Assembly (NCBI RefSeq): GCF_927798175.1
Contig: NZ_CAKMMP010000001.1
Location: 806,001-870,000 of the forward strand
Reading direction: 5' to 3'
From: Paenibacillus sp. JJ-223
GTDB taxonomy: Bacteria; Bacillota; Bacilli; Paenibacillales; Paenibacillaceae
DNA: 64,000 bases
The notes below the pieces were generated by a model. It was not told where the DNA came from. It was given only the letters and a program-made list of their open reading frames with translations, and made no database searches. A program made the position numbers and the translations under genes. Below, piece after piece: positions 16,865-25,720 of the stretch. The stretch's first letter is position 1. Each line of letters begins with the position of its first letter.

Positions 16865-17572
16865 TTGAAGAAAATACTTGTCATTGACGATGAAGTCGCA
16901 ATCAGAGATTTAATTGAGCTCGTACTGAGAAGAGAAAACTACGTCGTTCAAACGGCTGAAAACGGTAAAATAGCCCTGCAGCTGCTGGATGATTTTGGGC
17001 CGGACCTGGTGGTGCTTGACTTGATGCTGCCTGACTGCTCCGGATATGACCTGTGCAAGGAAATCACCGGGAAACGAGCCGTTCCTGTGATCATGCTCTC
17101 TGCCAAAAATGAGGTAATCGACAAGGTGCTCGGACTAGAGCTAGGGGCGGAAGATTATATGACCAAACCCTTTGACAATCGTGAATTGCTTGCTCGAATC
17201 AAGGTGATTCTGAGAAGAAACGAGAGCAAGGAGGAATCAAGTGAAGGAACAGAAGTGAAATCTACACGCATCATTCATGAAGATCTGACATTTGATTTGG
17301 AAAGCCGAAGGGTGCTGAAAAACGGTGTACCCGTGTCTTTAACGGCCAAAGAGTTTAAAATCTTGGAAACGTTACTCAAAAGACCAGAGAAAATCTTTAC
17401 CCGGGATGAGCTGCTGCAGATCGGATGGGGATATGACTTTATGGGAGACAGTCGCAGTGTGGATATGACCATCATGCGATTACGGAAGAAGCTGGAGGAT
17501 AATGCGGACGAACCGAAGTATGTCAGGACGATCTATGGATTTGGCTATCAACTTGGAGGTGGCGAGGGCTGA
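16865..17572 (+). CDS. OmpR/PhoB-family response regulator
   Basis: The receiver domain (residues 1-120) has the acidic pair DDE, phospho-acceptor Asp in LVVLDLMLPD, and Lys in MTKPFDNREL. The C-terminal winged helix includes LTAKEFKILETLL and SVDMTIMRLRKKLEDN. TTG at 16865 is the start, with AAAAGGGG a few bases upstream. It is translationally coupled to the histidine kinase that follows. The regulon is unknown; the lipoprotein gene downstream may be a target. Confidence 0.9.
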   Translation: MKKILVIDDEVAIRDLIELVLRRENYVVQTAENGKIALQLLDDFGPDLVVLDLMLPDCSGYDLCKEITGKRAVPVIMLSAKNEVIDKVLGLELGAEDYMTKPFDNRELLARIKVILRRNESKEESSEGTEVKSTRIIHEDLTFDLESRRVLKNGVPVSLTAKEFKILETLLKRPEKIFTRDELLQIGWGYDFMGDSRSVDMTIMRLRKKLEDNADEPKYVRTIYGFGYQLGGGEG

Positions 17573-18996
17573 AGTATGCAACCCGGTTACTGCTGAATTA
17601 TTTATTTTTCTCCGTGCTGTCCTTTGGCATCATTATTTTTGCGGTGAATAAAGCCATCGATTATTACAGCTTCATTACCATTGAAAAACAGATGATGGAG
17701 AAGGCGGATCTGTCCGAGTTGTCCTTCCGTGAGGTGTTGAATCAGCATAGATCATCGACAGGAGAGCCGCAGACAAAAGAAATTGTCAGACTTGCTCTGG
17801 AGAAGCTGAAAGCTTCAGGCAGGGAAGTACGTATCTATGATAGCTCCAAGCAGCTGCTGGGTTTGGCTGTGGATGGCATCATCATTAATGATGGAAAACC
17901 TCTTATTTTTGAAAAGAATATTGAGAAAGCGCTGAACGGCAGTTATGCCTACACCGTAACGGAAGATCATTTGCTTTATTTTGCGACACCCATTCAGAAT
18001 CAATATTACGAAAACGCTTATGTGTATGAGTTCGTGGAGGACATTTCGTACTTTTATGCAATCATGGATCAAATCCGTTATGTCCTGTTTGCGGGTGCAG
18101 GCGGATTTATTGTACTGATTACGTTATCCAGTCTGTGGATTGCCCGCAGCACAACCAAGCCGATTAAACTGCTGCTTGGCGCAGTGCAAAGTTTCTCTAG
18201 ACAAGAGTTTCGAAGAGTTCATCTTAACCGGAAGGACGAGCTGGGCATGCTGGCAGATGGGCTGGATTCCATGGGGCGGCAGCTTCATGATTACATTCAG
18301 TACCAGAAACAATTTGTCTCCAACGTATCTCACGAGTTAAAAACACCCTTGGCAGCCATTCGTGGTTTCTCTCAATACTTGTTTGAAGGAGAGAATGAGA
18401 ACAAGGAACTGCAAAAAATCTATGGTCATCTGCTGCAGGAATCGGATCGGTTGACACGATTGATTAATGAACTGTTGCTGCTATCCCGCTTTGACAAGGC
18501 TGGTTCTAACGAACTGGAAGCTCGGAAAACGGAAATGAACGAACTGATTCAGCAAGTGGCAATGAATATGGAAGCGAAGGCTAAGGATAAAGGGATCAAG
18601 ATTATGTTCAGGGAGGCGGAATCGGAACCGGAGGATAAGCTTCTGACGAGAGTCCACGCCAACGTGAATCCAATGCTGATGTCCCATGCGATCGCCAACC
18701 TTGTGGACAATGCCATCAAATATTCAAGCAGTCCATCGCTAATCGAATTGAAGCTTACACATACGCCAAGCGAGGTAGTTATACGGATACGTGATCAAGG
18801 AATCGGTATCGCGGGCGATGAGCTGGAGAGAGTGCAGGAACGCTTTTACCGGGCGAAAAATGCAAGCACAGCGAACGGTTCAGGTCTTGGACTTTCTATT
18901 TGCAAAGAGATTGTAGAGCGGTTTAATGGATATATCGACATGGAAAGTCAAATCGGGGAAGGAACGACCGTTACGATTGTGTTACCCCGTGCGTAA
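17569..18996 (+). CDS. Sensor histidine kinase (HAMP-HisKA-HATPase), probable CTG start
   Basis: Two membrane segments flank an extracytoplasmic sensor of about 120 residues, followed by HAMP (STTKPIKLLLGAVQSF), the phospho-acceptor His in FVSNVSHELKTPLAAIRGF, and the ATPase N (LVDNAIKYS), G1 (RDQGIGI) and G2 (GSGLGLSI) boxes. The first ATG/GTG/TTG in frame, GTG 17614, would cut off the first membrane helix. The frame upstream reads LKYATRLLLNYLFF from a CTG at 17569 that overlaps the regulator stop as CTGA, with GGAGGTGG at 17555-17562. A CTG start is therefore likely (inference). Confidence 0.85.
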   Translation: MKYATRLLLNYLFFSVLSFGIIIFAVNKAIDYYSFITIEKQMMEKADLSELSFREVLNQHRSSTGEPQTKEIVRLALEKLKASGREVRIYDSSKQLLGLAVDGIIINDGKPLIFEKNIEKALNGSYAYTVTEDHLLYFATPIQNQYYENAYVYEFVEDISYFYAIMDQIRYVLFAGAGGFIVLITLSSLWIARSTTKPIKLLLGAVQSFSRQEFRRVHLNRKDELGMLADGLDSMGRQLHDYIQYQKQFVSNVSHELKTPLAAIRGFSQYLFEGENENKELQKIYGHLLQESDRLTRLINELLLLSRFDKAGSNELEARKTEMNELIQQVAMNMEAKAKDKGIKIMFREAESEPEDKLLTRVHANVNPMLMSHAIANLVDNAIKYSSSPSLIELKLTHTPSEVVIRIRDQGIGIAGDELERVQERFYRAKNASTANGSGLGLSICKEIVERFNGYIDMESQIGEGTTVTIVLPRA

Positions 18997-19110
18997 ACAT
19001 GCGCGTAAATAGTTAACGTTACAAGAGTGATACAATTCTGTTATGAGACTAACAAATGCTTTTTTTATAATCACTTCATAAAGAAGAAATCACACATTTA
19101 TGGAGGGATC

Positions 19111-19830
19111 ATGATGAAATGGATAAACAAAGCTACAGCTGTTATCCTGCTGAGTATTTTACTAACGATAGCACTGACGGGCTGTCAGTCCAATGGTGCC
19201 AAGTCTCCAGAAGCGGCGCAGAACTCGGCTGAAAAAAACACGCCCGACGAATATGCCAAAGACGAAGGGGCATCAAATTCCACTGCGCCTGCTTCAGAAA
19301 ATTCGGAAGGACAGGATGCTGAAGCTATTAAGGAAGGTTCGATGGAGAAGGAAGGCAATGTGGTGCTGAAAGAGCTTGCTTTTGTCTATAATGAGCACAC
19401 CATTGCGATTTCGGATACAGCGAATGAAGATCAGATGGAACAGATGCTGGGCAAACCGGATAACCTGAAATCTCATACGTACAGTGCCGACGATGGAACA
19501 AACATGGATACGTTAATCGGTTTTACAGAAAAGGTTTATACGTATCCTGGTCTGGAGATTAAAACAATTAGTATACCGGAGGGGAAGCAAGACTCCATCT
19601 TTCATATCGAAATTACAGATCCTAAGTACGCGACAGTGCGAAACATTAAAGCAGGAGATAGCCTGGATACACTCAAAAATGCCTACCCTGAGGGGAATCT
19701 GCTTGGTGATGGAGCCCCTGATGAGGAGGATGACTTCCGTTACGAGCCATCCAATTATGTGGATGTGATGTCGTTTCATATCAAGGATGCCAAGGTGGAG
19801 AGCATTCAGATCTACAGCCTTCTGGACTAA
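19111..19830 (+). CDS. Lipoprotein of unknown function
   Basis: A lipoprotein signal (WINKATAVILLSILLTIALT ending in lipobox LTGC) is followed by a low-complexity acidic linker rich in Ala, Glu and Ser, then a compact domain of about 140 residues with no recognised motif. ATG 19111 is selected over upstream codons because of GGAGGGA just before it and the signal sequence after it. It directly follows the two-component genes on the same strand and ends at a terminator, so it may be regulated by them or monitored by the sensor. No function is proposed. Confidence 0.75.
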   Translation: MMKWINKATAVILLSILLTIALTGCQSNGAKSPEAAQNSAEKNTPDEYAKDEGASNSTAPASENSEGQDAEAIKEGSMEKEGNVVLKELAFVYNEHTIAISDTANEDQMEQMLGKPDNLKSHTYSADDGTNMDTLIGFTEKVYTYPGLEIKTISIPEGKQDSIFHIEITDPKYATVRNIKAGDSLDTLKNAYPEGNLLGDGAPDEEDDFRYEPSNYVDVMSFHIKDAKVESIQIYSLLD

Positions 19831-19849
19831 TATTTAGTGATCGATGCTG

Positions 19850-19880
19850 ATACCTGCCCGGGAGAGGGGCAGGTATTTTC
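19850..19880 (+). terminator. Intrinsic terminator after the lipoprotein gene
   Basis: ATACCTGCCC at 19850-19859 pairs with GGGCAGGTAT at 19867-19876, followed by TTTC. Confidence 0.75.
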
Positions 19881-20189
19881 TCGTTTGGTATCGAGCTGTT
19901 GCCATACACAACTTTTTTCCAAGTGATGCACATAATGTCCTTCAAAAAAACAGTCGAGACATATGTGAAAAATTGAATTTTTGAAGCCGTTAATTTTGGA
20001 AGGGGACTTTTGCTTGTGAAAAGCAAAAGTCTCTTCCGCCTGTTGGGGAATGGGAACGGAAGTACACCTTACTTAATTATTGAAACATGATATAGGGAAA
20101 TACATATTGGGATTTATTTAAAATTTATCATTACAGAAAGTCTTGTGTTGTGTCATTTTAAAGGTGAAGGTTAGTAGTCAACTGTCGCT
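19881..20189. other. Intergenic stretch downstream of pucR-like gene
   Basis: No gene is seen. A strong hairpin, GACTTTTGCTT at 20005-20015 with AAGCAAAAGTC at 20021-20031, could end minus-strand transcripts from the PucR gene, though T tracts are weak. Confidence 0.45.
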
Positions 20190-21788
20190 TTAAATTTGTC
20201 TCTTGGGCGACATCATGTGCCTAAATATAAATCCCAGCTTTAAGAGCAGCAGATGATCGGTATTCTTCAAATCCAGATTCAGCAGCCCCGAAATTTTCTC
20301 CAGCCTGTACAGCACTGTGTTGCGATGGATATATAGCTCACGTGCCGTTTCATTCACTTGGCCGTTGTTGGCGAAATAGGCTTCAAGTGTGTGCATCATC
20401 TCGCTGGTGTATTCCTCTTCTTTGTCCAGCAGTGGACGGAATAAATAAGAGCAATACCTGACCATAACCTCCTGTGGAATATGCTTGAAGAGATAAATAA
20501 ACTCCAGGTCAGCAAACATGACAACCGGTTCGCTTAAACCAAGCTCTGTACTGATTCTCTCAGCCTCCCCGCACTCCCGGAAGCCGTCGATGAACTCCTC
20601 CATACCCGTTCTCACTTTACTGATAAAACACGTCCTTGTTCCGTGGTCCCATGCATGCATCAAATCCGCATACAAACGTACCGAATTCTCATACTTCCTT
20701 CGATCCTTGGCCTCTTCTTCTAGAAGGGGGAAGAGTGAATATATGCGGTTCATCACATAAAAATGATGGGATTCCAAGGAGGACGTTTTGGGATGATCCT
20801 GAAGCTTATTCTGAATCTCCCTCAGTTTGCGCCTCTGACTTTCATGGTCCCAAGCATCCGTTCTTGTGGAAGATACCATGCATACGTAGGGCATGCTCCA
20901 AAATGTGCTTCCCAATGCTTCGGCAAATTCGAGCACCGTTTTCAGAGAGGCGTTCCCCTTTAAGTAACGTTCCATGGCCGTGCCAAGACGACTGCCTGCC
21001 GCAGTAGCCTCCTGATTCTGGATGACCTCCAGATGATAGGAAAGAATAACGGCAGCTTGGTGAAAAATGCCCTCCATTTCATGTGCTTCCAGCAGATTTT
21101 CAGTTTGTATCAGCAAGTAACCGTATGACTTTCCGCTTTTCAGCAGGGGGACACGATACAACAGGTTGCTCGCCGACTTGTAAAACCGATTGGCCTGATT
21201 CCAGGGCCAATCGCTCAACAGCTCCATATCGGAACAGCGCGTCATATTATACAAGGTCTGTCCTTCAGAGGTAACGATGGCTAAAGGAACCCCTAAAATG
21301 CTTGTGATACTTTGAAAATAATTGGTGTACTCATCCGCCTGCATTGCAAAATCCACCAGCTTCTTCTGCGTTTCAAGCAATTCATTCAGCCGGCGAGTAT
21401 CACGTTGGAACTCGGATTGGTAGAGAGCAGTGATCTGCTCGGAGAAGGTGAATTGAAAAGGCAGCTCAATTAGGGGCAAACCCAGCCGATCGGCTTCCAG
21501 CAGGGCTATCTCTGGTATTTCCGCCCAGTATCGACCAAGCTTGATGCCAAGCCCGGAGGCCCCACGTTCATTGAGCTTTTGCAGCAAATTAACAAATTCC
21601 TCGGGTGAATCCCTAATCGCATAAGCTGTAGTCAACAAGAGTTCCCCTTCTTTCATCCAGTTGATCACATCCGGCGCATCCATCAAGTTTATGGAGCTGA
21701 TCGTTCGGGAAATTCCATTTTTACCGGCTGCCAACTTCCCTTCCGATAATGGGTACACCGCCAAGGCATCTTCTATAGTTAAATGCAT
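20190..21788 (-). CDS. PucR family transcriptional activator
   Basis: Residues 1-125 form the PucR N-terminal domain (LTIEDALAVYPLSEGKLAAG, GELLLTTAYAI, GASGLGIKLGRYW). The C-terminal helix-turn-helix reads NGQVNETARELYIHRNTVLY with RLEKISG. B. subtilis PucR activates purine (ureide) catabolism; other members sense diverse nitrogen compounds. ATG 21788 is chosen because AGGAGG lies about 10 bases upstream; the open frame continues to 21845. It is divergent from a 13-gene uptake and hydrolase cluster and is almost certainly its regulator (inference). Length about 532 is usual. Confidence 0.88.
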   Translation of the reverse strand: MHLTIEDALAVYPLSEGKLAAGKNGISRTISSINLMDAPDVINWMKEGELLLTTAYAIRDSPEEFVNLLQKLNERGASGLGIKLGRYWAEIPEIALLEADRLGLPLIELPFQFTFSEQITALYQSEFQRDTRRLNELLETQKKLVDFAMQADEYTNYFQSITSILGVPLAIVTSEGQTLYNMTRCSDMELLSDWPWNQANRFYKSASNLLYRVPLLKSGKSYGYLLIQTENLLEAHEMEGIFHQAAVILSYHLEVIQNQEATAAGSRLGTAMERYLKGNASLKTVLEFAEALGSTFWSMPYVCMVSSTRTDAWDHESQRRKLREIQNKLQDHPKTSSLESHHFYVMNRIYSLFPLLEEEAKDRRKYENSVRLYADLMHAWDHGTRTCFISKVRTGMEEFIDGFRECGEAERISTELGLSEPVVMFADLEFIYLFKHIPQEVMVRYCSYLFRPLLDKEEEYTSEMMHTLEAYFANNGQVNETARELYIHRNTVLYRLEKISGLLNLDLKNTDHLLLLKLGFIFRHMMSPKRQI

Positions 21789-21999
21789 GTCAATCATTCC
21801 TCCTAAACGATACATATCTGAATCAGGTGCCGGACACGACGTCACTTTTTAAGCAATTATATAGGGTCTTGTCGAATTCCCGCAATCCTTTTTGTTATAT
21901 ATATGTTATGTAAGTTTACTTAAAATATAGAATCTTCTGTTTTTGAACCAACGTAAAGCGTATACCGTTAGATAAAAAACCAAAATTGTGTCAGGAATA

Positions 22000-22028
22000 T
22001 TTACACTCTTATTTTTTGGCTATATGAT
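22000..22028 (+). promoter_or_regulatory. Probable promoter of the 13-gene cluster
   Basis: TTTACA at 22000-22005 and TATGAT at 22023-22028 are separated by 17 bases, 34 bases before the first gene. The 21789-22061 divergent region is AT-rich and probably also holds the PucR site. Confidence 0.5.
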
Positions 22029-22061
22029 AGGACACAACTTCAAGGAGAAGAGGGGATTCAG

Positions 22062-22859
22062 ATGCAGCTCACCCAAAATCAACAGGCAGCGGCCCAAAAG
22101 GACAGCCGTTCCATGCTTGTTATCGATGATGTCGGCAAAATCTACCCCAATGGCACTGTAGCTGTGCAGCATGCGAATCTGCATGTGGGGGAAGGAGAAT
22201 TTTTATGTTTTGTCGGTCCTTCCGGTTGCGGGAAATCTACCATTTTTAATATGATTGCCGGTTTGACGGAACCGACCTCCGGTCATCTGACCGTGCTGGG
22301 TACTTCCCCAAAGGAAGCACGTAAACAGAATGAAATTGCCTTTGTATTTCAGGAGCATACCCTGCTCCCGTGGGCCAAGCTGATTGATAATGTCACCATG
22401 CCTCTTACTTTGCGTGGCGTATCCAAAAAGGAGCGAATTACCGAAGGGGAGCGGGTTCTAGAGCTGGTAGGCCTGAAGGATTATATGAAGGTGCTGCCCC
22501 GAGAGCTGTCGGGCGGAATGAAGATGAGAGTATCTATTGCACGAGCGTTGATATCCCGTCCCAAGCTGCTGTTAATGGATGAACCGTTTGGCGCACTTGA
22601 TGAAATTACCAGGCAGACGCTGCAAAATGAACTGCTGAATATTTGGGAACAGGACAAGAAGATGTCGGTTCTGTTCATTACGCATAACGTGTTCGAAAGT
22701 GTGTTCCTTTCAACAAAAGTCGTGGTGATGACACCGCGTCCCGGTAAAATTTCGGATTTCATTGATATTCCGTTTGCCTATCCGAGGGATGATGAATTCC
22801 GGACCCAGCCTGAATTCGGTGAATATGTACGCAGCGTGTCCAATGTTCTGAATCATTGA
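22062..22859 (+). CDS. NitT/TauT-type ABC transporter ATP-binding protein (SsuB-like)
   Basis: A single ATPase domain, 265 residues: Walker A GPSGCGKST, Q-loop AFVFQEHTLLPWAK, signature LSGGMKMRVSIARAL, Walker B LLLMDEPFGALDE. These belong to the nitrate/taurine/sulfonate and pyrimidine-precursor importer group. ATG 22062 follows AAGGAGAAGAGGGG. It is the first gene of the plus-strand cluster facing away from the PucR regulator and energises the permease that follows 30 bases later. Confidence 0.9.
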   Translation: MQLTQNQQAAAQKDSRSMLVIDDVGKIYPNGTVAVQHANLHVGEGEFLCFVGPSGCGKSTIFNMIAGLTEPTSGHLTVLGTSPKEARKQNEIAFVFQEHTLLPWAKLIDNVTMPLTLRGVSKKERITEGERVLELVGLKDYMKVLPRELSGGMKMRVSIARALISRPKLLLMDEPFGALDEITRQTLQNELLNIWEQDKKMSVLFITHNVFESVFLSTKVVVMTPRPGKISDFIDIPFAYPRDDEFRTQPEFGEYVRSVSNVLNH

Positions 22860-22889
22860 TAGCCAGAAATGAGAGGAGAGGGAAGCAAC

Positions 22890-23768
22890 ATGGAAGAGAT
22901 GGTAGCTAATCCGGCCGTTGAAACGACACCAGGTATCCGAGCTTCTGGGAAGGAGAATGCCCGCAGCCATCATCCGGCAGAAGATAGCCCAGTCATTGGA
23001 CTGCTGAAAAAAATTCTGCCGCCAATCGTCGTGTTTGTCCTGTTTATCGGCGGATGGGAATTAATCGTACGGATACTCGGAATGCCCCCATATATCTTGC
23101 CCAAGCCATCCGATATTGCCGCAGCCGCAGCTGAGAACAGCGCGAATCTGATTACGTCGGTAAGCACAACCATTGTGGAGGCGTTGATTGGCTTTACGAT
23201 CAGTGTCGTGCTCGGTATTTCATTGGCCATTCTACTGGCCCTGTCCAAAACGGTAGAAAAAAGCGTATATCCCTACGCTATTATCCTACAGACTATTCCG
23301 GTCGTTGCGGTAGCGCCAATCATAGTGATCTGGTTCGGAGCGGGAATAAATGCCATTGTGATCATTTCATTCTTAATCAGCTTTTTCCCGATTTTGTCGA
23401 ATACACTGATCGGATTGAACTCAACGGATCAGAACATGAAGAATTTATTCTATCTGTATAATGCAAGCAAGCTGCAAACCATTTGGAGGCTGAGATTTCC
23501 TGCGGCACTCCCGTACATTATGGCAGGACTGAAAATTTCATGCTCCAGTTCGGTTGTCGGAGCGATCGTGGGTGAGTACATTGCAGGCATTGGTGGCGGA
23601 CAAGGCGGACTTGGTTACGGGATTACCGTTGCAGCAACCCGCCTGCAAACTCCTTATCTGTTCGCCTGCGGTTTAGCAGCATCGGCCCTAGGAATCGCAT
23701 TTTTCCTAATCATCAACATGGTGTCGAACAAACTTTTGAAGTCCTGGCATGAATCAGCAATGAAATGA
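22890..23768 (+). CDS. NitT/TauT-type ABC transporter permease (SsuC/ThiX-like)
   Basis: An inner-membrane permease of 292 residues with an unusually long cytoplasmic N-terminus of about 45 residues and then about six membrane segments. The docking loop is visible near YNASKLQTIWRLRFPAALPY. ATG 22890 follows GAGAGGAGAGGGAAG. It most likely works as a homodimer with the preceding ATPase and with one or both of the cluster's binding proteins. Confidence 0.9.
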   Translation: MEEMVANPAVETTPGIRASGKENARSHHPAEDSPVIGLLKKILPPIVVFVLFIGGWELIVRILGMPPYILPKPSDIAAAAAENSANLITSVSTTIVEALIGFTISVVLGISLAILLALSKTVEKSVYPYAIILQTIPVVAVAPIIVIWFGAGINAIVIISFLISFFPILSNTLIGLNSTDQNMKNLFYLYNASKLQTIWRLRFPAALPYIMAGLKISCSSSVVGAIVGEYIAGIGGGQGGLGYGITVAATRLQTPYLFACGLAASALGIAFFLIINMVSNKLLKSWHESAMK

Positions 23769-23794
23769 TACCAGAACCGGGGGAGAGATCCAAC

Positions 23795-24823
23795 ATGTCC
23801 AAACATCATATGAACTTTCGTTACAAGAAATGGCTGCTGTCGGCTGCTTCTTTGATCCTACTGCTTCTAAGCGCATGCTCCAATTCCTCCGCTCTAGAAT
23901 CCGCCGCCCCGGCGGGAGGGGAAGCCGGAACGGATTTGAAGCAGGTGAAACTGATCGAGGGCTGGTATGCCAAAGGGGAAGATGGAGGCTATTTTGCGGC
24001 ATTGCAGCAGAACTATTATAAGGACAAGGGGATCGACATGACAATTCAGCCTGGAGGCCCCGAGGTGTCAACCATGCAGCTTGTCGCTGCAGGCAAAGCT
24101 GAATTCGGTATCTCTTATGCGGATGAAATTTTGAAGGCGCGGGAACAGGGAATCCCTGTTGTCGGTATCCTTGCCGGTTTTCAAAGCACACCGCAGGTTC
24201 TGATGTACCACAAGGGGGAGAACATTCAGGATTTTACAGACCTGAACGGCAAAACCGTATACATCGGTACAGCGGTGCCTTACTGGGAATATATCAAGAG
24301 CCAATACAATCTGACAGATGTAAAAGAAATGAAGTATAACGGGCAGCTTGTCAATTTTATCAATGACCCCAGTTCGCTCAATCAGGGTTACATCACGAAT
24401 GAGCCTTACGCGCTTTCTCAGCAGGGGGTTGAGGTGGACTATCTGAAAATCGCCGATTCCGGTTATGCGAATTACGCAGACGTTCTTTTTACGACGGAAG
24501 ATTATCTCAAAGAGCACCCAGATGTTGTTGAAGCTGTAGTGCAGGCAAGTCAGAAAGGTTGGAGCTACTATCTAGACAACTACGAAAAGGTAAACCCGTT
24601 TATTCAAACCTACAATCCCGATATGACGGTAGAAGCAATGAATTATGAAGCAGTGCAGGAAAAACCCTTTATTCTTAACAAAGAATCTGAGGCAAATGGG
24701 ATTGGTTACATGACACAGGAACGCTGGAGCACCCTGCAGGATCAGATGATCAAGGGCGGAGGATTAACGAAGGCACTAGATGTTACCCAGGCGTTTACAA
24801 CGGAGTATCTAATGAAGCCATAA
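23795..24823 (+). CDS. NMT1/THI5-like ABC substrate-binding lipoprotein 1
   Basis: The signal peptide (WLLSAASLILLLLSACSNSS) carries lipobox LSAC. The mature part reads LIEGWYAKGEDGGYFAALQ and GIDMTIQPGGPEVSTMQLVA, the pattern of the NMT1/ThiY-like family, whose members bind aminopyrimidines, taurine or related small nitrogen compounds. ATG 23795 follows GGGGGAGAG. A paralogue sits five genes downstream (28722). This subfamily often serves thiamine-pyrimidine or nucleobase-like ligands, but the ligand here is unknown. Confidence 0.88.
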   Translation: MSKHHMNFRYKKWLLSAASLILLLLSACSNSSALESAAPAGGEAGTDLKQVKLIEGWYAKGEDGGYFAALQQNYYKDKGIDMTIQPGGPEVSTMQLVAAGKAEFGISYADEILKAREQGIPVVGILAGFQSTPQVLMYHKGENIQDFTDLNGKTVYIGTAVPYWEYIKSQYNLTDVKEMKYNGQLVNFINDPSSLNQGYITNEPYALSQQGVEVDYLKIADSGYANYADVLFTTEDYLKEHPDVVEAVVQASQKGWSYYLDNYEKVNPFIQTYNPDMTVEAMNYEAVQEKPFILNKESEANGIGYMTQERWSTLQDQMIKGGGLTKALDVTQAFTTEYLMKP

Positions 24824-24886
24824 ACCTGAACCAAAAGGATTTGAAGATTCAAATCAGAAATTTCAGAAAAAATGAGGGGACTTAAT

Positions 24887-25699
24887 ATGTTCAAACTTGG
24901 AAATCGAAAGAGCTATTGGCAAGTGTCCGAAACGCTGGTGGATCTAAGGCGAACGCAAAAGTACGGCAAGTCAGTTACCCTCCCTGCACAGCCGCAGGAA
25001 GTCATATTTGATCTCGAGCATACGGCAGTTATTGTCATCGATATGCAGAATGATTTCTGTACACCGGGTGGATGGCTGGATTCCATTGGGGTCGATACCT
25101 CTCCGCTCCTTAACCCGGTCAGCCGGCTGAACCGACTGATGCCTGAGCTGCGCAAAGCGGGAGTGCCTGTGATATGGGTGAACTGGGGCAACCGGGAAGA
25201 CCGAATGAACGTGCCGCCATCCGTGCTTCATGTATACAATTCGGATGGGCGGGGCAACGGCATCGGGGACCCGCTGCCGGGGAACGGCTCCAAGGTGCTG
25301 GAGAAAGGCAGTTGGGGAACGGCAATTGTCGATGGTCTGGATTCGTCCCCCGATGATATCTATGTGGATAAATATCGCATGAGCGGGTTTTGGGATACAC
25401 CACTGGACAGTATTCTCCGCAATCTTAATATTCAAACAGTGTTGTTTGCCGGGGTAAATCTCGATCAGTGTGTCATGCATACACTGCAGGACGCGGCTTG
25501 TCTCGGATATGACGGCATACTTCTGGAGGATTGCTCGGCAACAAGCTCCCCGGATTTCTGCATAGAGGCGACCTTGTACAATATTAAGCAATGTTATGGC
25601 TTCGTTACGGATTCCACCTGGTTGGTAGAAGAGCTGAACGGGGCAGCGACCCCTATAGAGAGAAACAACTCTGAAGAGCTGGCATCGCTAGAAGGCTGA
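24887..25699 (+). CDS. Isochorismatase-family cysteine hydrolase (amidase-like)
   Basis: The catalytic triad of the family is in place: Asp52 (AVIVIDMQNDFC), Lys162 (YVDKYRMSGFWDTPLD) and Cys195 (GVNLDQCVMHTLQDA). The family includes N-carbamoylsarcosine amidase, ureidoacrylate amidohydrolase RutB, biuret hydrolase and maleamate amidase, all of which cut C-N bonds of ureide or amide intermediates. ATG 24887 follows TGAGGGGA. It is followed 22 bases later by an amidase gene. A carbamoyl- or amide-hydrolase step is the natural guess; the substrate is not known. Confidence 0.85.
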   Translation: MFKLGNRKSYWQVSETLVDLRRTQKYGKSVTLPAQPQEVIFDLEHTAVIVIDMQNDFCTPGGWLDSIGVDTSPLLNPVSRLNRLMPELRKAGVPVIWVNWGNREDRMNVPPSVLHVYNSDGRGNGIGDPLPGNGSKVLEKGSWGTAIVDGLDSSPDDIYVDKYRMSGFWDTPLDSILRNLNIQTVLFAGVNLDQCVMHTLQDAACLGYDGILLEDCSATSSPDFCIEATLYNIKQCYGFVTDSTWLVEELNGAATPIERNNSEELASLEG

Positions 25700-25720
25700 G
25701 CGGAAGGATGGGATGACGCA

